The notes: generated by a model not told the origin, from the sequence alone. A stretch of DNA of 64,000 nucleotides from Paenibacillus nasutitermitis (GCF_014641075.1 NZ_BMHP01000004.1:1-64000); one strand, 5' to 3'. Positions 33,545-42,524 are shown, numbered from the stretch's first letter. Numbers and translations are program-made.

Positions 33545-34462
33545 ATGGAAAAATCGCTAGCGCCGCCGGTCAAACGCATCCGGCGGGATGCCACGGAGTT
33601 TACCGTCCAGTTTGTCGGCTATGTGTTCATCGGCCTGTTTGCGCTTTGCTGCGTGCTGCCCTTTCTGCTTGTGCTGGGCACATCGTTTACGGCCGAGAGC
33701 TCCATCAAGCTCTCCGGCTTTAATTTCTGGCCCAAGGAGTTCAGTACCTTCGCCTACCGGATTGTATTCGAGAACCCCGGACTGATCATCGGCTCCTATG
33801 TCGTTACGATGGCGCTGACTATCGTGGGCACAGCCATCGGGTTGTTCCTCGTAGCCATGACAGGCTACTGTCTCCAGCGTCCCGATTTTCAGTACCGCAA
33901 TGGAATTTCCTTCTTCATTTATTTCACCACGTTGTTCTCCGGCGGGCTGGTGCCTTTCTACCTGCTGATTACCCAGTATTTGAGTCTGAAGGACAACTAT
34001 CTGGCCGTTCTTCTGCCAGGGCTGCTCACGCCATTTCTGATCATCATGATGAAAAGCTTCGTCCGTTCGATCCCGCATGCGATCACAGAGTCGGCCAAAA
34101 TCGACGGGGCAGGAGACTTCACAATCTTTCTGAAGCTGATCCTTCCCATGACGACACCCGCTCTGGCTACAATCGGCCTGTTCATAGCACTGGGTTACTG
34201 GAACGAATGGTACAACTCCATGCTGTTTCTGTCCCCCGATGTCAAATACCGGCCTTTGCAGCTGTTTCTCTACAATGTCATCACGAGCGCCGATTTTATC
34301 AAAAACTCGTCCGCCGCTTCCAATGTGCAATTAAGGGACGTGCCGCTGGAGTCCATGAAGATGGCGACAGCTATCGTGGCTACGGGGCCGGTCATTCTTT
34401 TTTACCCGTTCGTGCAGCGGTATTTCATTAAAGGTATCACGGTAGGCGCCGTAAAAGGATGA
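33545..34462 (+). CDS. ABC transporter permease (YtcP/LplC type)
   Basis: 305 aa. Six helices begin near FVGYVFIGLFALCCVLPFLL. The EAA loop is ITESAKIDGAGDFTIFLKLI, and the C terminus is FIKGITVGAVKG. The ATG at 33545 follows AGGAGGAGG; the open frame upstream to 33500 has no ribosome site. It is the partner of the 32518 permease. Confidence 0.92.
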   Translation: MEKSLAPPVKRIRRDATEFTVQFVGYVFIGLFALCCVLPFLLVLGTSFTAESSIKLSGFNFWPKEFSTFAYRIVFENPGLIIGSYVVTMALTIVGTAIGLFLVAMTGYCLQRPDFQYRNGISFFIYFTTLFSGGLVPFYLLITQYLSLKDNYLAVLLPGLLTPFLIIMMKSFVRSIPHAITESAKIDGAGDFTIFLKLILPMTTPALATIGLFIALGYWNEWYNSMLFLSPDVKYRPLQLFLYNVITSADFIKNSSAASNVQLRDVPLESMKMATAIVATGPVILFYPFVQRYFIKGITVGAVKG

Positions 34463-34541
34463 TGGGGACGGACGCCCGGTTAGAAGACGGGATTCCTTCG
34501 CATACATGTTCTAAATCAAGAAGAGAAGGGGAGGCAAGTGT

Positions 34542-36155
34542 ATGTTTAATATGAAAAAAGCATTTCTGCTGATGACGGCGCTGGTGATGGTGTTCACTCT
34601 GACCGCATGCTCCGGGGAGAAAAAAGATAATGGGAGCAAGGACGGAAATACAGGCTCCGGCAAAGATGCGGGGGCGGAAGTAGATAACGGTTCAGACAAG
34701 GCCATTGACACTTCCAAGCTTGTGAAAATCAGCTATGTGGTGCTGGGCGACAAACCGAAGAACGGGCAGTTCGAGAAAGTGCTCGACAAAATCAATGAAA
34801 AAATGAAAGCCAAAATCAATGTGCAGCTGGAGTGGAAATGGGTGGAATGGGCGGATTGGCAAACCAAATACAATCTGCTGCTTGCTTCCGGCGAGCCTGT
34901 GGACCTGATCACGATCGGGACGGACTGGCTGGATACATGGGGAAATGCGCAGCGCGGCGCGTTCCTGCCGCTCGACGGCCTATTGGAGAAATATGCGCCG
35001 GAGACGTTTAATTCCATTCCGAAGGAGGATTGGGACGAAAGCAAAAACGACGGCAAAATCATCCTCATCCCGGAGAACGATTATACGCAATGGGTCAACC
35101 ACGGCTTCTACTACCGCGGCGACTGGGCCAAGGAAGCGGGCATTACGGAGCCCGTCAAGGATTGGGAAACGATCGGCAAATACCTGCAATATGTGAAAGA
35201 CAATAAAAAAGGCGTTGTTCCTTGGGACACTTCGGCTGGAACCAGCACTTTCGGCGGGTTCACGGCTTCGTACACCGATGAGCTGGAGCTTCCGATATCA
35301 ACCGGATACCTGCCGGTATTCACGACCAAGTCGTATGATGAACGTTACACCGCAGCTAGTCCGGTTTTCGAGGATACGTTCCTGTCTTTCGCCACGATGA
35401 TGAAGGAATGGGCAGACAAGGGGTATTGGCGCGAGGATGTGCTGAACAACAAAACGGACAACCGCGAAGCGCTCAAGGCGGGACTTTCGGGCCTTGATCA
35501 GCATCATACGCAGACATTCGGCGGTCTTCGCGTAGAGATGGACAAAAAACAGCCAGGCTCGGAGCTGCAGATGTTCCCGTTCAGCCGCACACGCGGCAAT
35601 AACCTGCTGGAGCTGTCTATTACCCACGGCGGCACATCGGTTGGCGCGCATAGCAAAAATCCGGAGCGTGCGCTGATGGCTTATGATCTGCTTCGGAACG
35701 ACGAAGAAATCTATCACCTGCTCAACTACGGCATTGAAGGCGTACAATATGAAGTCGTAGACGGCAAACGCCAACAGCCTGCTGGCTACAATGAAGCGAA
35801 GGACGCATTCTATTCCGACTTCTGGGGCGGCCGGGTCGACAAGTTTGAAATTCCGAGCGTCACCACTTGGGACCAACTGGAAAGCACGCTTTACGATGAA
35901 TACAACCAAATCAAAAAACCTTATCCATACGGCCAGTTTGTCTTCGACAAATCGCCCGTTGAATCGGAGCTGACCGCTATTTCTCAAGTGACCGGAGAGC
36001 TCGGCCCGGCTATTACCTACGGCAAGGCCGGCGATCCGGCCAAAGCAGTGGAAGAATTCCGCAGCAAGCTGAAGACAGCCGGGTACGATAAAGTGCTCGC
36101 GGAGCTGCAGAAGCAGCTGGATGCGTTCAAAACAAAAATGGAAAGCCAAAGCTAA
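34542..36155 (+). CDS. sugar-binding lipoprotein of the GH35-linked importer
   Basis: 537 aa solute-binding protein. The signal peptide and lipobox are VMVFTLTACSGEK. An Asp/Gly/Ser-rich tether follows, then the two-lobed binding domain (ISYVVLGDKPKNGQFEKVL, INVQLEWKWVEWADWQTKYN). The size and sequence style match LplA/YtcQ proteins, which bind larger oligosaccharides than MalE types. The ATG follows GGGGAGG. A strong terminator at 36205 closes the operon. Confidence 0.92.
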   Translation: MFNMKKAFLLMTALVMVFTLTACSGEKKDNGSKDGNTGSGKDAGAEVDNGSDKAIDTSKLVKISYVVLGDKPKNGQFEKVLDKINEKMKAKINVQLEWKWVEWADWQTKYNLLLASGEPVDLITIGTDWLDTWGNAQRGAFLPLDGLLEKYAPETFNSIPKEDWDESKNDGKIILIPENDYTQWVNHGFYYRGDWAKEAGITEPVKDWETIGKYLQYVKDNKKGVVPWDTSAGTSTFGGFTASYTDELELPISTGYLPVFTTKSYDERYTAASPVFEDTFLSFATMMKEWADKGYWREDVLNNKTDNREALKAGLSGLDQHHTQTFGGLRVEMDKKQPGSELQMFPFSRTRGNNLLELSITHGGTSVGAHSKNPERALMAYDLLRNDEEIYHLLNYGIEGVQYEVVDGKRQQPAGYNEAKDAFYSDFWGGRVDKFEIPSVTTWDQLESTLYDEYNQIKKPYPYGQFVFDKSPVESELTAISQVTGELGPAITYGKAGDPAKAVEEFRSKLKTAGYDKVLAELQKQLDAFKTKMESQS

Positions 36156-36204
36156 TAACCGCCGGTGGCGGCAGCATCTGGAATGCAGTCCCGCAAGCGG
36201 CAAG

Positions 36205-36240
36205 AAGCCGATCTTCCGATAAAGGAAGGTCGGCTTTTTC
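36205..36240. terminator. terminator between the importer operon and the convergent metallo-hydrolase
   Basis: AAGCCGATCTTCC and GGAAGGTCGGCTT form a 13-bp stem with one G-U pair, followed by TTTTT. It serves the plus-strand operon. Confidence 0.85.
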
Positions 36241-36250
36241 ATCTATTGCG

Positions 36251-37063
36251 TCAGTCGCGAAGCAGCTTGATGTTGTTCTGATGGCTGCGGGTCAGACTCA
36301 GCGAATAGCGGTAGCCCTGCCGCTCCAGGAAACGCTCGAACGGTGCCTGATTGCCGGATTCCGCTTCCGCCTCGGCCAGATTCAGATAATCGTGCGATAC
36401 CCTCACGCGCCGTTCCATTTCCGACTGCTGCTCCGTTACAGAGCCGTGGCCGGGAATCATGACCCGGATAGAACCGCTTTTGATTAACCGCTGCATGGTG
36501 TTCAAGGTTTCGCGGTACTCGGGAAAACTGTAATAAACGAACGGGAACTCAATGTCGGAGGCGTAGTCGCCGGCGATCAGCAGCCCCAGCGGCTCAATCA
36601 CGGTCAGGATGCCGTCGGGATTATGGCCATGGGCGATGTAGAAGGTTAATGCAGTATTGCCGATATGCAGCGTCTGGCCTTCTTCGCGGATCACGTAATC
36701 GACAGGCGGATACAGCAAATCGTAGGGCCGGTCCAAATAACCTTCGTCGTCATAAAGCTGAACCTCGCGGATGGCCTGTTCCTGATCGGTTTGCTCCGCA
36801 AAGGCTTGTCCGGCAATTGTGATCGCATCCGTGAATGCCCCATAGCCGGCAATATGGTCGAAGTCGGAATGGGTGAAAAGCAGATATAGCGGCCGTGAAT
36901 CCCGGATCTCGTCAATATGATAGCGGATCGCCTGGATCTCGGAAGGCAGGTAGCCCGGATCCACCAGCAGCAGCAGATCCTCCGTTTCAATAATTGATGT
37001 ATTCATGCGGTACATAAGACTGGATGTGACCCGTACAAAAGGACGGCTGTAAATAATATTCAT
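36251..37063 (-). CDS. MBL-fold metallo-hydrolase
   Basis: 270 aa metallo-beta-lactamase-fold protein. Metal ligands are FTHSDFDHIAGYG (HxxxDH), a His in YIAHGHNPDGIL, an Asp in LLIAGDYASD and a His in MIPGHGSV. Such enzymes hydrolyse thioesters, lactones or phosphodiesters; the substrate is unknown. It is monocistronic, with the PspA operon terminator upstream and the importer terminator downstream. Confidence 0.88.
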   Translation of the reverse strand: MNIIYSRPFVRVTSSLMYRMNTSIIETEDLLLLVDPGYLPSEIQAIRYHIDEIRDSRPLYLLFTHSDFDHIAGYGAFTDAITIAGQAFAEQTDQEQAIREVQLYDDEGYLDRPYDLLYPPVDYVIREEGQTLHIGNTALTFYIAHGHNPDGILTVIEPLGLLIAGDYASDIEFPFVYYSFPEYRETLNTMQRLIKSGSIRVMIPGHGSVTEQQSEMERRVRVSHDYLNLAEAEAESGNQAPFERFLERQGYRYSLSLTRSHQNNIKLLRD

Positions 37064-37192
37064 TCGCCTACTCCTCTCTGATCTTCCAATTAGAACGCAT
37101 TTTCTTCATTATCGCTTTATTTGTGCGAATCGTCATTCATTAATTGGCAGTCATTAAGAAAAAAGTCCGAAAGAATAATGAATATCGAAGAA

Positions 37193-37251
37193 AAAAGCCT
37201 CCTTCGAGGTCTGCGCGCTTCTAAACGCAGACTGTTGAAGGAGGCCTTTAT
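37193..37251 (-). terminator. terminator of the pspC-pspA operon
   Basis: On the minus strand GCCTCCTTC and GAAGGAGGC form the outer stem with an inner CTGCG/CGCAG stem, followed by TTTTTT. Confidence 0.8.
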
Positions 37252-37350
37252 TTGATGTTATTATAGCCTGATGTGGAGCTGCAACTGCAATTGCAGCGTC
37301 ATTTTCCCCGCGGGGTAACGGGCGGAAAAAGGATTCACATCATTCACCGT

Positions 37351-38043
37351 TTAGGCGTTTGTCCGTTTGCGAAGCTGCTCCAGCTGCTCGTCGATCAGCG
37401 ATTCCTTCGCCGATTGCTCAGCGGAATCCGTCGTGAATGTGCCAGCTGTTCCGGCAGCTCCGGCATGACCGTATGGCGTTTTTTTCACTTGCGCATAAGC
37501 TTCCCACTGATTGATTTTGTCTTCCATCCGCTGGAAACCGCGGGCAGCGCTGCCTTCTTCGAAGCCATAGCTGAAGCTTGGCGTGGACGAATGAGTTTTG
37601 GCTGCCGTTTGCTGCATGCGGGCCACCAATTCCTCGCGTTTTTTCTGCATGACCTTCAGTTCGGCTTTGGCATCTTCCAAGCGCTGGGTCAGCTCGGCGA
37701 TACGGCTTTTTGCATTTTCCTGCCATACGGCAGCTTCATGCGCTTTCTCCGTATAATGCAGCTTGGCTGCGAGAGCTTCGCGGGCAGCCGCTTCAAGACC
37801 ATTCGTTATGGCCTCCAGCGCCTTTGCCTCGTACATGTCCGCAATGCGGCCGGCTTCCTCCGCCTGCTGTCCATGAATGCGGACCGCGGCCTCCTGCTTG
37901 TGAAGCTCTGCCTGCATACCTTCGATTTCCGTCTGCATATTGCGTACATAGTGGTTGAGCATCATACCCGGTTCTTCCAGCTTATCCATCAGCTCGTTGG
38001 CCGCTGCTTTGGTCATATTGACTAGTCTGTTTAAAACTCCCAT
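37351..38043 (-). CDS. PspA/IM30-family membrane-stress protein
   Basis: 230 aa, almost entirely helical and coiled coil, typical of PspA/LiaH. It begins MGVLNRLVNMTKAAANELMD and contains EEPGMMLNHYVRNMQTEIEG, the classic family segment. These proteins polymerise on the inner membrane face to protect it during envelope stress. It is second in an operon with the PspC-domain gene 65 bases upstream. Confidence 0.92.
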   Translation of the reverse strand: MGVLNRLVNMTKAAANELMDKLEEPGMMLNHYVRNMQTEIEGMQAELHKQEAAVRIHGQQAEEAGRIADMYEAKALEAITNGLEAAAREALAAKLHYTEKAHEAAVWQENAKSRIAELTQRLEDAKAELKVMQKKREELVARMQQTAAKTHSSTPSFSYGFEEGSAARGFQRMEDKINQWEAYAQVKKTPYGHAGAAGTAGTFTTDSAEQSAKESLIDEQLEQLRKRTNA

Positions 38044-38108
38044 TGTTCATACACTCCTTTATGTTGGTTGTTCATTTTTGCAGTTATCTTGATGTGCCTG
38101 TTATTCCA

Positions 38109-38342
38109 TTAGTTGTACGGGTTGTAATGAAAGTTATGCATGTCCATAATCGGATTCTCGGGCTCTTTGGGAATGATAAAGCTTGCGAGCAGGTAGATCA
38201 GGAAGATGCTGCCAGCGCTGAAGCATCCTACAGCGACCATGATAACCCTGAGGATTGTCGGGTCAATACCGAGATATTTGCCAAGGCCTCCGCATAATCC
38301 GGAGATTTTCCGATCTGTTCTGGAGAGATATAGTTTGTTCAT
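38109..38342 (-). CDS. small PspC-domain membrane protein
   Basis: 77 aa. The PspC domain is KLYLSRTDRKISGLCGGLGK, followed by YLGIDPTILRVIMVAVG and one strong membrane helix (SIFLIYLLASFIIP). PspC proteins sense or relay envelope stress to PspA. The ATG at 38342 is chosen because AAGGAG lies 10 bases upstream; a TTG at 38351 is too close to it. First gene of the operon with PspA. Confidence 0.92.
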   Translation of the reverse strand: MNKLYLSRTDRKISGLCGGLGKYLGIDPTILRVIMVAVGCFSAGSIFLIYLLASFIIPKEPENPIMDMHNFHYNPYN

Positions 38343-38588
38343 AAGTGACAAACTCCTTTCTTATTTTCAAGGGTGATGGGATTCGGCTTCATTCGATAAT
38401 CTTATTGTAGCTTTCCTGGGGAAGGTCTAAAACAGTCCCGCGGCGGTTTTTGATGCTGGCCTTAAGGCGGGGGACCTATCCGACTCAAGGGGCAGAAGTA
38501 CCGAAAATAACCATTTACAGGGAACTGGCAATCTGGGATGATAGGGTCAATGTGTATATAAATCAACAGAAGAGAGGAGCATTTTAAA

Positions 38589-39191
38589 ATGGAAGAAAGC
38601 CGTTTATACCGTTGTCTGGAGACCGTTAACGCGGAAGATGCCTGGGAACAGGCAGCGCGTATACAATTGTCTGAGGTCGTGACGGGCGCAGTACCCGAAG
38701 CGCTTACCTATGTTCAGGCTTATTGGAATAATGAGGGTCTGTACATACGCTTTACAAGCCAGGACGATTATATCGTCTCGGACTACACCAAGCATGACGA
38801 GCCTTTGTACGAGCAGGATGTGGTGGAAGTGTTTATCGATGAAACCGGTGACGGGCATGAGTATCTGGAGCTTCAAATCAGCCCGTATAACGTTATTTTC
38901 GATGCGTACATCACCAACGATCTCCAAGGGAGCATTGATGTCCGTACCGAATGGCATTTCGATGGTCTGCAAAGCATTGTTGAACCGGCTGAGAGCGGCT
39001 GGACACGGTATGATATCCATATCCCGATGCGGAATTTCAAACGCCCGATCTCGGCGGGGGACAAGTGGCGGATTAACTTTTACCGGATCGACGACAAGCG
39101 GGACGGTCGGCGTGAATATACCGCCTGGCAGCCGACAGGCATCGTGAATTATCATGTGCCGGCGAAATTCGGCCGGCTGGAATTTGTTTAA
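38589..39191 (+). CDS. free-standing CBM9-like carbohydrate-binding protein
   Basis: 200 aa beta-sandwich protein resembling family-9-like carbohydrate-binding modules: ALTYVQAYWNNEGLYIRFTS, EPLYEQDVVEVFIDETGDGH, YLELQISPYNVIFDAYI and KWRINFYRID. There is no signal peptide, membrane helix or catalytic domain, so it is probably cytoplasmic, which is unusual for a binding module. It may be a sugar or metabolite sensor. It is monocistronic with a good ribosome site (GAGGAG) and a terminator at 39219. Confidence 0.78.
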   Translation: MEESRLYRCLETVNAEDAWEQAARIQLSEVVTGAVPEALTYVQAYWNNEGLYIRFTSQDDYIVSDYTKHDEPLYEQDVVEVFIDETGDGHEYLELQISPYNVIFDAYITNDLQGSIDVRTEWHFDGLQSIVEPAESGWTRYDIHIPMRNFKRPISAGDKWRINFYRIDDKRDGRREYTAWQPTGIVNYHVPAKFGRLEFV

Positions 39192-39218
39192 GCAGTTATA
39201 GACTTGAAGCGTGTATGC

Positions 39219-39270
39219 AGCAGTCTTGGAATCCTTTTGCAAGTGGAAGGGCTCCAAGGCTGTTTTTTTC
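39219..39270 (+). terminator. terminator after the CBM9-like gene
   Basis: CAGTCTTGGA and TCCAAGGCTG pair with one G-U, followed by TTTTTTT. Confidence 0.8.
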
Positions 39271-39348
39271 TGCCCAGTGGATTCAGAATGTTTATTCCAA
39301 GTGCTCATTCCAGGTGCTCACTTGGCTCATGGGTCAGAATTTCCAGGG

Positions 39349-39378
39349 TTTACAATTTGCCGGCTGCAGTCGTATACT
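39349..39378 (+). promoter_or_regulatory. sigma-A promoter of the SorC-trpBA operon
   Basis: TTTACA, 18 bases, TATACT. Transcription would start near 39385, inside the operator. Confidence 0.6.
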
Positions 39379-39413
39379 ATGTACATAAGTTCTATTAATG
39401 AACAAATGTACAT
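39379..39413. promoter_or_regulatory. SorC-type operator with two ATGTACAT boxes
   Basis: ATGTACATAA occurs at 39379 and 39406, a 27-base direct repeat of a palindromic core. Between the boxes GTTC and GAAC flank TATTAAT. SorC/DeoR-type regulators bind extended repeated sites at their own promoters. The position at +1 predicts autorepression. Confidence 0.6.
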
Positions 39414-39443
39414 AATGAGATACGAAAGGTGCAAAGAACCCCT

Positions 39444-40403
39444 ATGTCCGAGATGAATCATGAACGTTTCCGGCTGCTGGTGAAAATTTGCCGGCTCTAT
39501 TACGAGGATGGCTTGAATCAGCAGGAAATCGCCAAGCGCCTGGGCATTTCGCGCCCGCATGTCAGCCGGATGCTTACGGCGGCCAAGAATGAAGGGATTG
39601 TGCGCATTTCCATTAACAATCCGTTCTCCACGGAACAGGAGCTGGAGCGGACGCTTATTGAAACATTCGGCATTCACGATGCGCTGATCGTGGATTCGCC
39701 GGAAGCTCGCGGGGATAAGCTGTATGAACAGCTGGGCCGTACAAGCGCAGCTTTGCTGGAGTCGGTGCTGAAGGACGGCGATATCGTGGGCGTGATGGCT
39801 GGCAGGACCGTTGCCAGTGTGGCGGACGAGATCTATTTCGCCAGGGAAGGGCTTCAGTTCGTGCCTTTGGTCGGAGGCTGGGGCTCCGCGGGCGCTGCCT
39901 GGCATGCCAGCTCCAACACCATGACCTTCGCCAGCAAGCTGAAAGCGAAATATTGGCTTATGCATGCGCCTGCCGTTGTAGCGAGTGAAGCGACCGGGGC
40001 GCTGCTGCGACAGGAACCGGAGATCGGAAAGGTGCTTGACCTTGCGCAGCGCAGCCGGGTAGCGATCGTCAGTATCGGCGAAGCGGGCGAGCAGGCGACG
40101 ATGGTCACATCGGGAAGCTTCAGCGCGGAGGATATGGCTCAGCTGCGGGCACAGGGAGCTGCCGCGAATCTGTGCGGTTCTTTTCTGGACGGGGACGGAC
40201 AGGAGATGGTCTATCCCGGGAGCGGCCGGTTCATCGGCCTGTCCGCGGGCGAGCTGCGGGGGATTCCCAATGTCATCGCGGTTGCCGGGGGCCTAAGCAA
40301 GGTAGAAGCCATAACAGCCGTTCTGCGCGGCAGATGGATCGACATTCTGGTGACGGATGCGGCGACAGCCAAGGCCGTTATGGCTTTTCATCATCAGCAA
40401 TAA
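39444..40403 (+). CDS. SorC-family (sugar-binding) transcriptional regulator
   Basis: About 319 aa. The N-terminal sigma-like HTH has YYEDGLNQQEIAKRLGISRP. The large sensor domain is typical of SorC/DeoR/CggR proteins (GDIVGVMAGRTVASVADEI, FVPLVGGWGSAG, IPNVIAVAGGLSKVEAI), which bind sugar phosphates. The ATG at 39444 is preferred; a GTG at 39429 is also open. Two genes for tryptophan synthase follow after 33 bases, with no promoter or terminator between, so trpBA is probably in its operon. That pairing is unusual, since family members normally control sugar genes. Confidence 0.9.
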   Translation: MSEMNHERFRLLVKICRLYYEDGLNQQEIAKRLGISRPHVSRMLTAAKNEGIVRISINNPFSTEQELERTLIETFGIHDALIVDSPEARGDKLYEQLGRTSAALLESVLKDGDIVGVMAGRTVASVADEIYFAREGLQFVPLVGGWGSAGAAWHASSNTMTFASKLKAKYWLMHAPAVVASEATGALLRQEPEIGKVLDLAQRSRVAIVSIGEAGEQATMVTSGSFSAEDMAQLRAQGAAANLCGSFLDGDGQEMVYPGSGRFIGLSAGELRGIPNVIAVAGGLSKVEAITAVLRGRWIDILVTDAATAKAVMAFHHQQ

Positions 40404-40436
40404 GGGAGAACAGGCAACAGGAAGGGGATCATTCCA

Positions 40437-41723
40437 ATGACAAATCATGCGGCGGGCTCCATACCCGATGCAGCGAATACGCTGGTTTCTGAAAATGGTT
40501 ATTACGGTGCTTACGGAGGGTCGTTTATCCCGGAAATACTGGTACCTGCCTTCGCGGAGATCAGCCGGCATTTTGAAGAAATCCGGCATGACGGGGATTT
40601 CTGGCAGCGATACTGCGCCCTGCTTGCCAATTACTCCGGGCGGCCCACGCCTCTGACCTACGCGGACCGGCTGACGGCACATTTCGATAGAGCGAAGATC
40701 TACATCAAACGGGAGGATCTGAATCATACCGGAGCGCATAAGCTCAATAATGCGCTGGGGCAGGCGCTGCTTGCCAAGCGGATGGGCAAGACGCGTATTA
40801 TTGCCGAGACAGGCGCGGGCCAGCATGGGGTGGCGACAGCAACGGTTGCGGCCAAGCTCGGTTTATCCGCGACGATCTATATGGGACGCGAGGATATGGA
40901 GCGCCAGTATGCCAATGTGTTCTGGATGAAGCGGCTTGGAGCGGAGGTTGTCGGCGTCGATTATGGCTCCCAGACCCTGAAGGATGCCATTAATGAAACG
41001 CTGCGGGATTGGGTGTCGAGCTTTGAGACCACGCATTATGTGCTGGGAACAGCCTCGGGTGCGCATCCGTTTCCCGCTATCGTCGCTTTCTTTCAATCCA
41101 TCATCGGCGTCGAGACAAAGGATCAGATTCTGCAGGCAGCTGGCCGTCTGCCGGATCGCGTATATGCCTGCGTCGGCGGGGGCTCCAATGCGCTGGGCGT
41201 ATTTCAGGCGTTCTTCCCTCATGACGAGGTGGGTCTGGTCGGAGTGGAGGCAGGCGGCCAGGGCAGGGATTCGAGCAACCATGCCGCCCGGATTGCTTAC
41301 GGGGAAGGGAAACCGGGCGTTGCCCAGGGCTACAGGACGATGTTCCTGCAAAACAGCGACGGCCAGATGAAGGATACGTACAGCATCGCCGCCGGCCTGG
41401 ATTATGTCGGGGTATCCCCGATATTGGCTGACTTATCGGAGAAAGGCCGGGTGCGTTTTGCGGCTGCCACCGATGCGGAAGTGGTCGAAGCGCTGCAGCT
41501 TGTGATGAAGACGGAGGGGCTGATTCCGGCACTGGAGTCGACGCATGCTTTTGCTGGAGCGTTCCAGGATATTGCCGAATCTTCGAAATCGGACATTTTC
41601 ATCATCAATATGTCCGGACGCGGCGACAAGGACATCTTTAACATAGCGGAGGGGTTGCAGGATGAAGAATGGAAAGGGTTTATCAAGCGGAAGAACAGCC
41701 AATTCGAAGATCAGTCTCGCTGA
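40437..41723 (+). CDS. trpB: tryptophan synthase beta subunit
   Basis: 428 aa PLP enzyme that condenses indole with serine. It starts with the TrpB signature YYGAYGGSFIPE. The PLP Lys is in LNHTGAHKLNNALGQA and the catalytic Glu in IIAETGAGQHGVATAT. The phosphate-binding loop is CVGGGSNALG, and NMSGRGDKD is near the C terminus. All core residues look intact, so it should be active. It belongs to the TrpB1 type that works with TrpA. No other trp biosynthetic gene is present in the window. Ribosome site GGAAGGGG. Confidence 0.95.
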   Translation: MTNHAAGSIPDAANTLVSENGYYGAYGGSFIPEILVPAFAEISRHFEEIRHDGDFWQRYCALLANYSGRPTPLTYADRLTAHFDRAKIYIKREDLNHTGAHKLNNALGQALLAKRMGKTRIIAETGAGQHGVATATVAAKLGLSATIYMGREDMERQYANVFWMKRLGAEVVGVDYGSQTLKDAINETLRDWVSSFETTHYVLGTASGAHPFPAIVAFFQSIIGVETKDQILQAAGRLPDRVYACVGGGSNALGVFQAFFPHDEVGLVGVEAGGQGRDSSNHAARIAYGEGKPGVAQGYRTMFLQNSDGQMKDTYSIAAGLDYVGVSPILADLSEKGRVRFAAATDAEVVEALQLVMKTEGLIPALESTHAFAGAFQDIAESSKSDIFIINMSGRGDKDIFNIAEGLQDEEWKGFIKRKNSQFEDQSR

Positions 41724-42489
41724 AGAGATAAGCAGCAGGCGCGGGGAAAAGCCGATTCAACTGATGACCCATCAGATTCTGGGTTACCCTGATTTCGATA
41801 CCAATTACGAAATGATCCGCTTGTTCCACGAAAGCGGCGTAGACCTGGTGGAGCTTCAGCTTCCGTTCTCGGAGCCGATTGCCGATGGGCCGGTATTTCT
41901 AAAAGCTAATCAAGCGTCGCTGGCAAGCGGCACCACTACCCGGCAGTGTTTGGATTTTGCCCGGCGGGTAGCGGAGGATTTTCCCGGCATCTCGTTTCTG
42001 TTGATGACTTACTATAATGTCGTGCTGCAATACGGCACGGAAGCATTCACCCTGGAATGCGCGGATATGGGCATTCGCGGCCTGATTGTGCCCGATGCGT
42101 ATCCGGAGGAGAGCGGAACGTTCCTGGAGGCATGCCGCGAATATGCCGTGGAGCCGATTCTGATCGCGACGCCGTATACGCCGGATGACCGTCTGGGTTA
42201 CCTGGCCGGACAGACAGGAGGGTTTCTTTATTGTGCGGCGCGCAAAGGGGTTACCGGCTCGAAAACCTCCTTCGGCGGAGAAACAGATGCCTTCTTGTCC
42301 CGGGTCGCAGGCTATGCCAAGACGCCGGTCGCCGTCGGCTTCGGCATTCAGAGCGCCGAGGATGTCGCTTATCTTCGGGGGAAATGCGATATCGCCATTA
42401 TTGGAACCCAGCTGCTGAAGGTACTGGAGCAGGAGGGGCTTGCAGGCGTTGAGCGGTTTCTGGGGTCGCTGAATGGGCTAATGGAATAA
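41662..42489 (+). CDS. trpA: tryptophan synthase alpha subunit
   Basis: 275 aa TIM barrel that releases indole from indole-3-glycerol phosphate. The catalytic Glu and Asp are both kept in DLVELQLPFSEPIADGP, although the usual text is ELGxPFSDPxADGP. Other family marks are LLMTYYNVVLQYG, ARKGVTGSKT and AVGFGIQSAEDV, the phosphate loop. The ATG at 41662 follows GGAGGGG and overlaps trpB by 62 bases, implying tight coupling. A later start would cut into the family N-terminal region. It could supply indole to TrpB, or have shifted in substrate, given the motif change and regulator. Confidence 0.92.
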   Translation: MKNGKGLSSGRTANSKISLAEEISSRRGEKPIQLMTHQILGYPDFDTNYEMIRLFHESGVDLVELQLPFSEPIADGPVFLKANQASLASGTTTRQCLDFARRVAEDFPGISFLLMTYYNVVLQYGTEAFTLECADMGIRGLIVPDAYPEESGTFLEACREYAVEPILIATPYTPDDRLGYLAGQTGGFLYCAARKGVTGSKTSFGGETDAFLSRVAGYAKTPVAVGFGIQSAEDVAYLRGKCDIAIIGTQLLKVLEQEGLAGVERFLGSLNGLME

Positions 42490-42524
42490 TTGCCTCTTCA
42501 TCTGTATGCGCCTGATTTTAAACG

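Noticed and set aside
33557..34330. 257-codon minus-strand frame inside the YtcP-type permease gene
   Set aside because: Shadow of membrane-helix codons, with a Gln/His/Asp-rich composition unlike real proteins.
37273..38025. 250-codon plus-strand frame opposite the PspA gene
   Set aside because: The PspA frame has the full family sequence. The opposite frame is a Leu/Phe-rich shadow.
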